From NCBI RefSeq assembly GCF_004120195.1, contig NZ_SCHN01000022.1, forward strand, positions 1 to 64,000: a DNA stretch of 64,000 nucleotides, in the 5' to 3' direction. The translations under genes and the position numbers were made by a program. The DNA is from Enterovibrio baiacu (GTDB taxonomy: Bacteria; Pseudomonadota; Gammaproteobacteria; Enterobacterales; Vibrionaceae). This document shows, piece after piece, positions 18,780-27,543 of the stretch. The notes below the pieces were generated by a model. It saw only the letters and a list, made by a program, of their open reading frames with translations, was not told where the DNA came from and did not search any database. The stretch's first letter is position 1, and each line of letters begins with the position of its first letter.

Positions 18780-19880
18780 GTGAATCGCACTCTTTGTGTT
18801 GTCGGCTTTTCTCTACTTCTCGCCGCTTGTGCTCGCCCAACAGACCGTGGGCAACAGTATATCGATGGTAATTTTGACGATGTGCTTAACCCTGTTGCTT
18901 CGGTAGCCTCAGATAAACCCAAGGATTATTCGCTTTTCCCCGCGCAGTTGGAAAAAGTAGAAACTTTGTCGCCTTCTTTGTCTAAACCGAATCAGCCTCT
19001 TTACGAGAGTGTTAAGGCGTGGCTGGCGGAGAGCGGTGAGCCGACGGCATTGACCGATTACGGCATTCAACTGGAGCAAATGGGTGGCGGTGATGGGAAT
19101 GGCAATGTGTTGTTCACAGGCTACTTCTCTCCTGTGATTGAAATGCGCCATCAACCCGATGCGCTGTTTCGTTATCCGGTATATGGCAAGCCAACGTGCG
19201 GCGAGCGATGTCCGACACGCGAAGAAATCTACAACGGTGCGTTGGATAGTTTAGGGCTCGAGTTGGGTTACAGCGCTTCTTTGATTGATAACTTCATCAT
19301 GGAAGTGCAAGGCAGCGGCTTCATCCATTTTGGTGACGATGACCAACTTGAGTATTTCGCCTACGGTGGGAAAAATGGCCACCCTTATGTCAGTATTGGC
19401 AAAGTACTGATTGAGCGTGACGAAGTGCCTCGCGCGAAGATGTCGTTAAAAGCCATCAAAGATTGGGTTGCGGCGCAACAAGACGAAGCCACCGTGGTTG
19501 AACTGCTAAACCAAAACCCGTCTTATGTATTCTTCGCGCCGAGAGCTGCTGCACCAGTGACGGGAACAGCCGGCATACCGCTGCTGTCAGGTGCATCTGT
19601 GGCAGCAGATCGTGCTTACTTACCCATGGGTACTGTTTTGCTGGCAGAGATTCCCCAGCTTGATGAACAAGGTAACTGGAATGGGCAGCATATCCTCAAG
19701 TTGCTGATGGCATTAGACACGGGTGGGGCTGTGAAGAAGAACCATCTCGATTTGTACCATGGCATGGGCGAAAAGGCTGGGATCAAGGCGGGTCATCACA
19801 AACACTTTGGTCGTGTGTGGAAGCTAACGAAGCCTGCTGAAGTTGCAGAACCTGAAACGTCAGGCGTAGTGACCAAATAG
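18780..19880 (+). CDS. mltA: Membrane-bound lytic murein transglycosylase A
   Basis: Outer-membrane lipoprotein that cleaves peptidoglycan glycan strands to 1,6-anhydromuropeptides. From the GTG at 18780 (AGGA seven bases upstream) it is 366 residues; the longer frame from 18720 would put 20 residues before the signal sequence. Lipobox LLAAC lies at residues 14-18. MltA blocks: VLFTGYFSPVIEMRHQPD, IDNFIMEVQGSGFIHFGD, YAYGGKN-type FAYGGKNGHPYVSIGKVLI, the 3D-domain region with MALDTGGAVKKNHLDLYHG. In E. coli mltA also neighbours argA and tcdA, so the position is conserved. A strong terminator follows. Confidence 0.95.
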   Translation: MNRTLCVVGFSLLLAACARPTDRGQQYIDGNFDDVLNPVASVASDKPKDYSLFPAQLEKVETLSPSLSKPNQPLYESVKAWLAESGEPTALTDYGIQLEQMGGGDGNGNVLFTGYFSPVIEMRHQPDALFRYPVYGKPTCGERCPTREEIYNGALDSLGLELGYSASLIDNFIMEVQGSGFIHFGDDDQLEYFAYGGKNGHPYVSIGKVLIERDEVPRAKMSLKAIKDWVAAQQDEATVVELLNQNPSYVFFAPRAAAPVTGTAGIPLLSGASVAADRAYLPMGTVLLAEIPQLDEQGNWNGQHILKLLMALDTGGAVKKNHLDLYHGMGEKAGIKAGHHKHFGRVWKLTKPAEVAEPETSGVVTK

Positions 19881-19935
19881 GCACGGCTGTAAACCAAACA
19901 GCGACGCCGCCGTGAGCGATGTTTCAATAGACAAG

Positions 19936-19965
19936 AAAAAGGCGGGGTTTCGACCCCGCCTTTTT
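19936..19965. terminator. Bidirectional terminator between mltA and the TAXI gene
   Basis: Hairpin GGCGGGG / CCCCGCC with flanking A and T runs, between convergent genes. Confidence 0.9.
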
Positions 19966-19994
19966 GCGTTTAGCGTTTAAAGCTAGAAAATCAA

Positions 19995-20966
19995 TTACTT
20001 GATTAGGCCAGCTTCTTTGTAGTACTTAGCTGCGCCTGGGTGAAGTGGAGCAGACAGGCCGTCAGCAACCATTTCTTCTTTCTTCAGGTTTGCGAAAGCT
20101 GGGTGTAGGCGACGGAAATCGTCGAAGTTTTCGAACACAGCTTTAACCACGTTGTAGATCACTTCGTCTGGTACTTCCGTTGAAGAGACGAACGTTGCGC
20201 CCACACCGAAGGTGTTTACATCGCCGTCGTTACCACGGTACATGCCACCAGGGATAGTTGCTGAACGGTAGTAATCGTTGTCAGCAACCAGTTTTTGAGC
20301 TGCTGCATTGTTTACTTCTACAACGACGCTGTCACACGCAGTGGTCGCTTCTTGAATCGCACCACTTGGGTGACCAACGGTGTATACCATTGCGTCGATT
20401 TTGTTATCACACAGTGCTTTAGACTGTTCTGCTGCTTTAAGCTCAGACACTTGCTTAAAGTCATCCATTGTCCAGCCCATGCCGTCCATCAGTACTTCAA
20501 TCGTACCGCGCTGGCCTGAACCTGGGTTACCAATGTTTACACGCTTGCCTTTTAGATCATCAAACGTTTTGATGCCCGCGTCTGCACGTGCAACAACGGT
20601 GAACGGTTCTGGGTGAACAGAGAATACAGCGCGAAGGTTTTTGTATGGGCCTTGTTCAGTGAACTTGCTGCTACCGTTGTATGCATGGAATTGCCAGTCA
20701 GACTGAGCAATACCCATGTCTAGCTCGCCTGCACGAATGGTGTTGATGTTGTAGATAGAGCCGCCCGTACTTTCTACAGAACAACGGATACCGTGGTCTT
20801 TCTTAGATTTGTTAACCAGACGGCAGATTGCACCACCCGTTGGGTAGTACACACCAGTGACACCGCCAGTACCGATAGTGACAAACTGGTTAGCTTGTGC
20901 TGGCACGGCAGTACCTAAAGCAGCTGCAAAGCTCATTGCGACGATCGTAGGTTTTAACGCTTTCAT
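19995..20966 (-). CDS. TAXI family TRAP transporter solute-binding protein
   Basis: A periplasmic binding protein of 323 residues with a signal peptide (cleavage near AQA, residue 25) and the TAXI hallmark [25 protein letters not shown]. Further blocks: [37 protein letters not shown] and [14 protein letters not shown] proteins deliver carboxylates or amino acids such as glutamate to a TRAP membrane permease; no permease gene is in this window, so the partner must lie elsewhere. It is downstream of and co-directional with the aminotransferase/BKACE pair, 127 bases away and with no clear terminator between. A good GGAA ribosome-binding site precedes the ATG. Confidence 0.93.
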   Translation of the reverse strand: MKALKPTIVAMSFAAALGTAVPAQANQFVTIGTGGVTGVYYPTGGAICRLVNKSKKDHGIRCSVESTGGSIYNINTIRAGELDMGIAQSDWQFHAYNGSSKFTEQGPYKNLRAVFSVHPEPFTVVARADAGIKTFDDLKGKRVNIGNPGSGQRGTIEVLMDGMGWTMDDFKQVSELKAAEQSKALCDNKIDAMVYTVGHPSGAIQEATTACDSVVVEVNNAAAQKLVADNDYYRSATIPGGMYRGNDGDVNTFGVGATFVSSTEVPDEVIYNVVKAVFENFDDFRRLHPAFANLKKEEMVADGLSAPLHPGAAKYYKEAGLIK

Positions 20967-21093
20967 GCTTTATGTTCCTTGTCGATGATGTGATTGCTTT
21001 CGCGGTGCGAGTCCGCTATTTGTAAATAAAATGTGAATCCAAGTTGCAACAGGATTATCTAATAGTTGTTTTTCCGATCGCAAGAGATAGGCT

Positions 21094-21927
21094 TCACGCT
21101 TCAAAGCTACGAGAGATATTTTTTCTTAAATCTTCCGCAGTATTGATATTTAAACCCATCTTTTGAGACAAGTTTGTGATTTGATGAACGAGCTCTGCGT
21201 TATTTTCCGCATGCTGTCCCTTTAAATTTATTAGGTTATTTTCAAATCCTACTCGGACATCACCACCTAGCGACATCGCTGCGCTTAGACATTGATGTTC
21301 ATATTGCCCAAAAGCACATGTTGCCCAAGAAATTCCCTCATTCGTTAACCGTTTAATATCGAATTCGAGTAAATCTGTTGGGGTCGACAACATGTCTTTT
21401 TTGTATTTCCCCAGTACCAATAGTAGGTGATGACCGTTATAAGGCAATGTCTTGTCATTAACCATCTGAAAATAAAGCGACAAATCTGCTGCATCATACA
21501 AAATGTATTGTACATAGATGCGACGCTCAGACAGTTCGTAGAAAAAACGGCTCGCGGCTTTTTCGTAACTGGCGTTGGGGCGAAGTTCTCGCAAAGCGAG
21601 GGATACGGCTTCAGGCTCGGTACCTTGAACAAGCGCAATTTGTTCTTCGGGTTGATACATACCAACGGCTTCGGTCGTTAATTGAATCACCAAGTCATTA
21701 TCGAAGCGAGCACGCATCTCCGTCAGCCACTCTCGGTTAAGCCCAACATCCAATGTGTGCTTTCCTTGAGCGTTTCTTACGTGCATATGCGCCATGGCGG
21801 CGCCTGCGTTGGCGACGTCCCGCAAACAGGCACTCATGTCATCCAGCGTCATGGGTAATTGAGCGTGGTCTTCCTTGGTTCGTCGCGCCCCATTGGGCGC
21901 GACGATGATGTTTCTTCCTTTTTGCAC
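21094..21927 (-). CDS. BKACE family beta-keto acid cleavage enzyme (DUF849)
   Basis: About 277 residues of the beta-keto acid cleavage enzyme family, zinc-dependent TIM barrels that split a beta-keto acid with acetyl-CoA into acetoacetate and a CoA ester. Visible: IIVAPNGARR at the N-terminus, the metal-binding HMHVRN near residue 47, and the late block GGDVRVGFENNL. Substrate differs between subfamilies (3-keto-5-aminohexanoate, dehydrocarnitine and others) and cannot be assigned here. The GTG at 21927 is preferred to a TTG at 21933 because AAGGA, overlapping the aminotransferase stop, is then six bases away. It follows the aminotransferase with almost no gap, which implies co-translation and a linked pathway. 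Confidence 0.88.
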   Translation of the reverse strand: MQKGRNIIVAPNGARRTKEDHAQLPMTLDDMSACLRDVANAGAAMAHMHVRNAQGKHTLDVGLNREWLTEMRARFDNDLVIQLTTEAVGMYQPEEQIALVQGTEPEAVSLALRELRPNASYEKAASRFFYELSERRIYVQYILYDAADLSLYFQMVNDKTLPYNGHHLLLVLGKYKKDMLSTPTDLLEFDIKRLTNEGISWATCAFGQYEHQCLSAAMSLGGDVRVGFENNLINLKGQHAENNAELVHQITNLSQKMGLNINTAEDLRKNISRSFEA

Positions 21928-21936
21928 GGTCAATCC

Positions 21937-23256
21937 TTAAGCAAATACGTTGTCCATGGTGCGAGAAAGTCGGCGAACCAGTTCATCCATTTCGTTTTCA
22001 GAAATGATGAAAGGTGGAGCAAGCAAGATATGATGTCCTTGTTGACCATCAATCGTGCCACCCATTGGGTAGCACATTAGCCCTTGTGACATCGCTGTTT
22101 TCTTAATTTCAGTGTGCAACGGGCGTGATGACGCGAACGGGGTTTTCGTGGCTTTGTCTTGCACCATTTCAATTCCAATGAAGAGTCCGCGTCCGCGAAT
22201 ATCACCGACATAGTCATGCGTGTTGAATGTCTCGTTTAAACGTTTGACGAGGTATTGGCCTTTTTCTGTCACTTCGCTCAATGGCCCTGCATCAATAGCA
22301 TTCAACGTGGCACAAGCTGCCGCGCACGCCAAGGGGTGAGCCATAAAAGTGTGACCGTGCTGAAAGTAGCCCGTACCACCAGAGATCGCGTTGTAGATTT
22401 TCTCATGCACCATGACTGCGCCAATAGGCTGATAGCCGGCGGCTAAGCCTTTGGCGAGTGTGACAAGATCAGGCACGATGTCTTCTTGCTCATAAGCAAA
22501 ATAGGTGCCTGTTCTTCCTGCACCACACATCACCTCATCAAGAATAAGGAGCACCCCATATTTGTCGCAGATTTCGCGGATGCGTTTGAAATAACCTTTC
22601 TCGGCAACCAGCGCACCAGCGGTCGCACCCACGACGGGTTCAGCAACAAAGGCAATGACGGTTTCCGGCCCAACGTTCAGTAGGCGCTCTTCAAGTTCAT
22701 TCGCCACGCGCTGACCGTAATCAAAGTCCGTCTCATCAGCACGTTTATCTCGGTAGGCATAACAAGGGGCAATGAGCTCCCCATTTTGAAGCAAAGGGGC
22801 GAACGGTTCTTTGCGCCACATGTTTCCACCGACGCCTAATGCGCCCAGCGTATTGCCGTGGTAGCTCTGTCGTCTGGCGATAAAGCGGGTACGTGACGTT
22901 TCGCCTTTTTCTAGGAAATACTGGCGTGCCATTTTTAGCGCAGATTCCACCGCTTCCGAGCCGCCGCTAACGAGGTAAACATGATTCAGAGGGCCTGGCG
23001 CTCTGTCGCAAAGGCGCTCTGCCAACTCTTCGGCAGCGGGGGAGGTGAAAAATCCAGTATGAGCATACGGAATAGTATTCAGCTGTGTCTGAATGGCGCT
23101 TAACACACCTTGGTGGCTATGGCCTAAACAAGAAACGGCTGCACCACCGCAACCGTCTAAGTATTGACGCCCTTCAGTGTCGAGAAGAAAAACGCCTTCA
23201 CCGCCTGTCACTGTTGGAAGTTTAGAATGACAATGTCTTTGTAAAATGTGGGTCAT
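21937..23256 (-). CDS. Class III pyridoxal-phosphate aminotransferase
   Basis: A 439-residue fold-type I PLP enzyme of class III (omega-aminotransferases). Motifs: FLLDTEGRQYLDGCGGAAV near the N-terminus, SGGSEAVESALKMAR (phosphate cup), the PLP Asp in LLILDEVMCGAGRTG, the Schiff-base Lys in DLVTLAKGLAAGYQPIGAV, and RGRGLFIGIEMV. It would convert an omega- or beta-amino group to a keto (or aldehyde) group. Its tight coupling to a BKACE enzyme suggests that it makes the beta-keto acid which BKACE then cleaves; the substrate is unknown. It diverges from a LysR gene. Confidence 0.93.
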   Translation of the reverse strand: MTHILQRHCHSKLPTVTGGEGVFLLDTEGRQYLDGCGGAAVSCLGHSHQGVLSAIQTQLNTIPYAHTGFFTSPAAEELAERLCDRAPGPLNHVYLVSGGSEAVESALKMARQYFLEKGETSRTRFIARRQSYHGNTLGALGVGGNMWRKEPFAPLLQNGELIAPCYAYRDKRADETDFDYGQRVANELEERLLNVGPETVIAFVAEPVVGATAGALVAEKGYFKRIREICDKYGVLLILDEVMCGAGRTGTYFAYEQEDIVPDLVTLAKGLAAGYQPIGAVMVHEKIYNAISGGTGYFQHGHTFMAHPLACAAACATLNAIDAGPLSEVTEKGQYLVKRLNETFNTHDYVGDIRGRGLFIGIEMVQDKATKTPFASSRPLHTEIKKTAMSQGLMCYPMGGTIDGQQGHHILLAPPFIISENEMDELVRRLSRTMDNVFA

Positions 23257-23384
23257 GATTTCCCTACGCCGCCCTAAAAATTGAAGTAATCAACAGTTAG
23301 TATTAGCGGGTTGGAAAATGAACAGCAAACGATATAAATTCGGAGGGTATGCCAAAAATTCATAGTGTAGTGAGGCTGTAAAGA

Positions 23385-24272
23385 ATGGCGATGCCTATCC
23401 CCCCAATGAAAACATTGCGCACCTTTACGATCGTGGCGCAAACGCTCAGTTTTTCGAAGGCGGCAAAGATTCTGAATTTGACCCAAAGTGCTATCAGCAA
23501 ACAAATTCTCCATTTGGAGGAATTGATGGGGTGCTCATTGTTCGAAAGAAATGGTGGGAAAGTCGAATTGACGGACGCAGGTCGACGTTATTTGCCATCG
23601 GTGGTGGAGGCGCTCGAAAACTTACAGCACGCCACATCCACGGTAATGCAAACCTCTGAGACACAAAGTCGAATAGACATTTCCGTGCCGCCATCGTTAG
23701 CAAGTATGTGGCTTATTCCTAAATTGAATAGGTTTAAGCAATTGCACCCGAATATCGATCTCGCGATCCGTGCCAGTGTGACGTCAGATACGCAAAACCA
23801 CTATCAAGGTGACATCGCGATTCATTGCCTGCCGCTTTCCACCCACGAAGAAGATGCGGAGCTGCTTATTCGTGAGCGCTTGATGCTGGTGGCAAGCCCT
23901 GAGCAATTTTCACAGCCTGTGCGTGATATCTCCGAGTTGGTCTCTTTGACGTCGATAAGTCACATTACTCGGCCTCAAATCTGGAATCAGTTTTGGCATG
24001 AGCAAGGTGTGTCGCCGGATAGCCCAACCTATGGTGGTGGCTTTGAACATTTCTACATGGCGTTCGAAGCACTTCGACGTCGTCAGGGCATTGCCCTTAT
24101 CCCACAATTTATGATTCAGGAATCCATCACGCAAGGTGTGGTCATAAACCCTTTGTCATTGCGCTTTGATAGTGCGTATGGGTATTTCTTGTTTTGTCAT
24201 GGCCATAAGCGACGGTTGGCAGCGGTAAAGCAAGTGATCGATTGGCTGAAATGTGAAATCATCAAGCCCTAA
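23385..24272 (+). CDS. LysR-family regulator (GcvA-like) of the adjacent catabolic genes
   Basis: A 295-residue LysR protein. Helix-turn-helix: MKTLRTFTIVAQTLSFSKAA then LNLTQSAISKQILHLEELMG; effector domain from about residue 90 (IDISVPPSLASMWLIPKLNRF, resembling GcvA/AmpR-type regulators). It diverges from the aminotransferase gene by 128 bases and is most likely its activator; the effector is probably the substrate or an intermediate of that pathway. GAGG lies nine bases before the chosen ATG; a second ATG seven codons in (MKTLRTF) is a possible alternative. Confidence 0.9.
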   Translation: MAMPIPPMKTLRTFTIVAQTLSFSKAAKILNLTQSAISKQILHLEELMGCSLFERNGGKVELTDAGRRYLPSVVEALENLQHATSTVMQTSETQSRIDISVPPSLASMWLIPKLNRFKQLHPNIDLAIRASVTSDTQNHYQGDIAIHCLPLSTHEEDAELLIRERLMLVASPEQFSQPVRDISELVSLTSISHITRPQIWNQFWHEQGVSPDSPTYGGGFEHFYMAFEALRRRQGIALIPQFMIQESITQGVVINPLSLRFDSAYGYFLFCHGHKRRLAAVKQVIDWLKCEIIKP

Positions 24273-24368
24273 CAGCGTCGAGAGTGCACTTTATGAGCAT
24301 GGACATTTTCACGGCAAACGCGTATAAACCGCAGTCCATCAATGCAAACTGAAACAGAGCCATTAACT

Positions 24369-25172
24369 ATGTCTACATCACCTTCACCAGCATCAGAAAG
24401 CTACCAACAACGCTTTGGCGGAACACGCCGTTTGTACGGTATGTCTGAGCTGGAGATCCTTCGTCAATCACATGTATGTGTTATCGGCATTGGCGGTGTA
24501 GGGTCATGGGCGGCGGAAGCATTAGCGCGAAGCGGTGTGGGTACGTTGACCTTGATTGATATGGACGACATCTGTGTCACCAACATCAATCGTCAGATTC
24601 ATGCCATGTCGGGCACCATTGGTCAGAGCAAAATTGAAGTGATGGCCGATCGTGTTCGAGCCATTAACCCGGACTGCCAAATCAATTTGATTGATGATTT
24701 TATCTCAGAAGACAATATTCCTGAGTACATCACGAAAGAGTTTGATTACGTGTTGGATGCCATTGATAGCATCAAACCGAAAACGGCGTTACTTGCTTAC
24801 TGTAAGCGCAATAAGATCAAAATCATCACAGTGGGCGGTGCGGGTGGTCAAATCGACCCTACGCAAATTCAAGTCGCTGATCTCACGAAAACCATTCAAG
24901 ACCCTTTGGCGGCGAAATTGCGTAATAACCTGCGTCGTTTCCATGACTTCACCAAAACTCAAGGGCGTAAGTTTGGTATTGATTGTGTGTTCTCAACGGA
25001 GCAATTGAAGTACCCGCAACCTGATGGCAGCGTGTGCGAAACCAAAGCGAGTGCAGAAGGGCCTAAACGCATGGATTGTGCCAGCGGGTTTGGCGCAGCG
25101 ACCATGGTGACAGCGACGTTTGGTTTTGTCGCAGTATCACGCATTATTGCCAAATTGACGGCGAAAAAATAA
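24369..25172 (+). CDS. tcdA: tRNA threonylcarbamoyladenosine dehydratase
   Basis: An E1-like (ThiF/MoeB) ATP-dependent enzyme of about 267 residues that cyclises t6A37 of ANN-decoding tRNAs to ct6A; also known as CsdL/YgdL. Visible: RFGGTRRLYG, the nucleotide-binding VCVIGIGGVGSWAAEALARSG, LIDMDDICVTNINRQ, DAIDSIKPKTAL, and the C-terminal hydrophobic segment ATMVTATFGFVAVSRII. The start at 24369 is an inner ATG, nine codons into the open frame. In E. coli this gene is adjacent to csdE-csdA, which supply sulfur relay for it; here about 5 kb of pha genes separate them. Confidence 0.94.
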   Translation: MSTSPSPASESYQQRFGGTRRLYGMSELEILRQSHVCVIGIGGVGSWAAEALARSGVGTLTLIDMDDICVTNINRQIHAMSGTIGQSKIEVMADRVRAINPDCQINLIDDFISEDNIPEYITKEFDYVLDAIDSIKPKTALLAYCKRNKIKIITVGGAGGQIDPTQIQVADLTKTIQDPLAAKLRNNLRRFHDFTKTQGRKFGIDCVFSTEQLKYPQPDGSVCETKASAEGPKRMDCASGFGAATMVTATFGFVAVSRIIAKLTAKK

Positions 25173-25200
25173 AAAGCAAAACGCTGTAAAAGCTGAACAT

Positions 25201-25234
25201 AAAAAAGGCCGCTTCACGATGAAGCGGCCTTTTG
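25201..25234. terminator. Bidirectional terminator between tcdA and phaC
   Basis: Perfect hairpin AAGGCCGCTTC / GAAGCGGCCTT with loop ACGAT, flanked by A and T runs, between convergent genes. Confidence 0.93.
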
Positions 25235-25265
25235 CGTTTTGCGTTAAAGCACACCTAATTCAACA

Positions 25266-27086
25266 TTATGCGTCAGCTTTCGCTGGTGCTTTTTTTGGTG
25301 CAGGCTTTTCTGTTTTTGGTTCGATAGGCAGTACCTGTTTCACGTAGTTGCCAGGCGCAACGGCGAGTACAGGGAAGTTCTCTGAGCCTTGTGCATATGG
25401 TTCGATTTTCTCTTTCGGGCTATATGCTTCAAGCCATTTGTCCCAGTGAAGCCACCATGACCCTGTGTTGTGATCTGCGGATTCAAACCATTCGTCTGCT
25501 GATTCACTCAACTCAGAGTTCACCCAGTAACCGTACTTGTTACGGCTTGGGTGGTTAACGATACCGGCGATGTGTCCTGATTCACCCAACACAAAGGTTT
25601 TGTTACCACCCACATTTAGCGCGCCACGGTATGTGCCTTGCCAAAGTGCGATATGGTCTTCTTTGGTTGAAATAAAGTAGGTTGGGATTTTGATTTTGTT
25701 CAAATCAATCCATACACCACCAATCTTCACGCCTTTATCTTTCACTAGGTTGTTGTTCAGGTAAAGCTCACGCAACATGAAGTTATGGGTTGCACCCGCA
25801 ACGTTAGTACTGTCACTGTTCCAGTAAAGGAGGTCGAAATCGACAGGGCTGTTCCCCTTGAGGTAGTTGTCGACATAGTAGTTCCAGTACAAGCTGTTTT
25901 CACGAAGCAAGCTGAACGTTACGCTCAGTGAGCGGCCATCCATATAACCTTTTGCGGTGTTTTGCGCTTCAATGGCACTGACAACGCTGTCGTTAATGTA
26001 TGCACCCACTTCGCCTGGCTGAGCAAAATCGAGAATCGTTGTGAAGAACGATGCTGATTTGATACGCGCTTTCATGCGTTTTGCTGCATAGTAAGCAATG
26101 GTGCTTGCTAAGACAGTACCACCGATGCAGTAACCTGCAGCATTGATTTGCGATTGACCGGTAATGTCTTCAATCGCAGAAACTGCTTTAACAACGCCCT
26201 CGGTGACGTAATCACCAAACTCAACGTTTCGTTGTTGCTCACCAGGGTTGCGCCACGACATCATGAATACGGTGTGGCCTTGCTCGACCAGCCAGCGCAT
26301 CATCGAGTTCTTCTCGCGAAGATCAAGAATGTAGTATTTGTTGACGAAAGGTGGCACGACCAATAGTGGTGTTGCATTAACCTTTTCTGTCATTGGGCGG
26401 TATTGGATCAGTTCAAACAACTCATTTTGATACACCACATCACCAGGGGTGTTCGCAATGTCTTCACCAATGCGGAAAGCATTGTTGTTTGTCATTCTGA
26501 CCTTCAGGATATCTGAGCTAGATTCAAGGTCTTCTTGAAGTTGCTCTAATCCTTTCACCAAGTTCTCACCATTTTGCTCAAGCGTTAAGCGAAACAACTC
26601 AGGGTTTGTCCCAATGAAGTTGCTAGGAGACATCGCATTGATGGCTTGGCGTGAGAAGAAAGTGAGGCGTTCTTTCGCTTTTTCATCTAAGCCTTCGACG
26701 GCATTGATGGTGTCAAGGAAAGTACGTCCAAATAGTAGGTAAGATTGCTTGATGAAGCTGTAAAACGCTTCGTCTTGCCAACTCTTATCTTGGAATCGTT
26801 TGTCGTCTTTTTCTGGGCTAACAATGTCTTCGCGGTTTGAAGCGAGCGCCACGTTTTGCCAGATTTCGAGTTGCTTTTCCCACCACTGCATCTGAACTTG
26901 CAACATTGCAGCAGGTTGATTTGCGGCATTTTCAAGAAGTTGAGTCGTATCGTTGAGACTCATTTCTTGCATTGCTTTGTTCAGGGGGGTGTTTACGGCT
27001 GCCTTGCCTTGCTCAAGATCCTTAAACCATTGCTGGTTACTCTCTTGGAGTTTTTCAAGGTAGTCCGAGAAGAAGCTCTGAAACAT
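25266..27086 (-). CDS. phaC: Class I poly(3-hydroxyalkanoate) synthase
   Basis: Polymerises 3-hydroxyacyl-CoA into storage polyester on the granule surface. 606 residues, the usual class I size. The PhaC lipase-like box AGYCIGGT contains the nucleophile Cys near residue 320; also PLLVVPPFVNKYYILDL, VFMMSWRNP, LYWNSD, the catalytic His in LGESGHIAGIVN, and YWVNSELSESADEW. The C-terminal tail is Lys/Pro/Ala-rich (PKTEKPAPKKAPAKADA). AGAGGG precedes the ATG by seven bases. It is the last gene of phaBAPC, separated from phaP by a perfect hairpin. Confidence 0.96.
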   Translation of the reverse strand: MFQSFFSDYLEKLQESNQQWFKDLEQGKAAVNTPLNKAMQEMSLNDTTQLLENAANQPAAMLQVQMQWWEKQLEIWQNVALASNREDIVSPEKDDKRFQDKSWQDEAFYSFIKQSYLLFGRTFLDTINAVEGLDEKAKERLTFFSRQAINAMSPSNFIGTNPELFRLTLEQNGENLVKGLEQLQEDLESSSDILKVRMTNNNAFRIGEDIANTPGDVVYQNELFELIQYRPMTEKVNATPLLVVPPFVNKYYILDLREKNSMMRWLVEQGHTVFMMSWRNPGEQQRNVEFGDYVTEGVVKAVSAIEDITGQSQINAAGYCIGGTVLASTIAYYAAKRMKARIKSASFFTTILDFAQPGEVGAYINDSVVSAIEAQNTAKGYMDGRSLSVTFSLLRENSLYWNYYVDNYLKGNSPVDFDLLYWNSDSTNVAGATHNFMLRELYLNNNLVKDKGVKIGGVWIDLNKIKIPTYFISTKEDHIALWQGTYRGALNVGGNKTFVLGESGHIAGIVNHPSRNKYGYWVNSELSESADEWFESADHNTGSWWLHWDKWLEAYSPKEKIEPYAQGSENFPVLAVAPGNYVKQVLPIEPKTEKPAPKKAPAKADA

Positions 27087-27112
27087 GTGTAAACCCTCTT
27101 GATCGGATACAA

Positions 27113-27139
27113 CACCGCCCTCTAAGGAAGAGGGCGGTG
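27113..27139 (-). promoter_or_regulatory. Hairpin between phaP and phaC
   Basis: CACCGCCCTCT / AGAGGGCGGTG, an 11-bp perfect stem with a 5-base loop, 8 bases after the phaP stop and about 27 bases before the phaC start. Read on the transcribed strand it is not followed by a T run, so it is less likely a full terminator than an RNA-stabilising or partial attenuating element, which would let phasin be made in excess over the synthase. Confidence 0.7.
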
Positions 27140-27146
27140 ACCTTGA

Positions 27147-27494
27147 TTAAGCTGGAGTTGCCGCTTTAAGGTTTTCTGAAGTCAGTTGATCCAAATCTTC
27201 TTTGAATTCTTTCGCAACTGATTGAAGCTTCGCGCTGTCATCCATCATTTGTTGAGAAAGCTTAGTCATTGCAGCAAGCTGTTGGCTGCTGAATGACGTC
27301 AAAGAAGTCACGTCAGTTACGCTGCTTGCCGCTTTAACTTGTGCTAGACCCATTTCGCTGTAAGTGCGAACTGCGTTTAGTTGAAGTTCAGTCAACGTTT
27401 CAACGTTTTTAGCAACAAGCTTGTTGAATTTAACGTAAGGGGCAAGCGTTTTTTCAGTTTGCTCTGAGAATGCTTTAAACATATCTGTGTACAT
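27147..27494 (-). CDS. phaP: Phasin family protein
   Basis: A 115-residue granule-coating protein: amphipathic and largely helical, no cysteine, with MFKAFSEQTEKTLAPYVKFNKLVAKNVETL as segments of the phasin_2 type (the run given is broken by family variation) and a C-terminal Ala/Pro tail. The frame extends to 27557, but the ATG at 27494 has AGGAGA six bases upstream and gives the normal phasin start. Phasins control granule size and surface. Placed between phaA and phaC, the same order as known from Vibrio cholerae phaBAPC. Confidence 0.92.
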   Translation of the reverse strand: MYTDMFKAFSEQTEKTLAPYVKFNKLVAKNVETLTELQLNAVRTYSEMGLAQVKAASSVTDVTSLTSFSSQQLAAMTKLSQQMMDDSAKLQSVAKEFKEDLDQLTSENLKAATPA

Positions 27495-27543
27495 GGTGTA
27501 TCTCCTAAGTGTATGAATTAGTTCCAAAGGGGTTTTACGTTCG

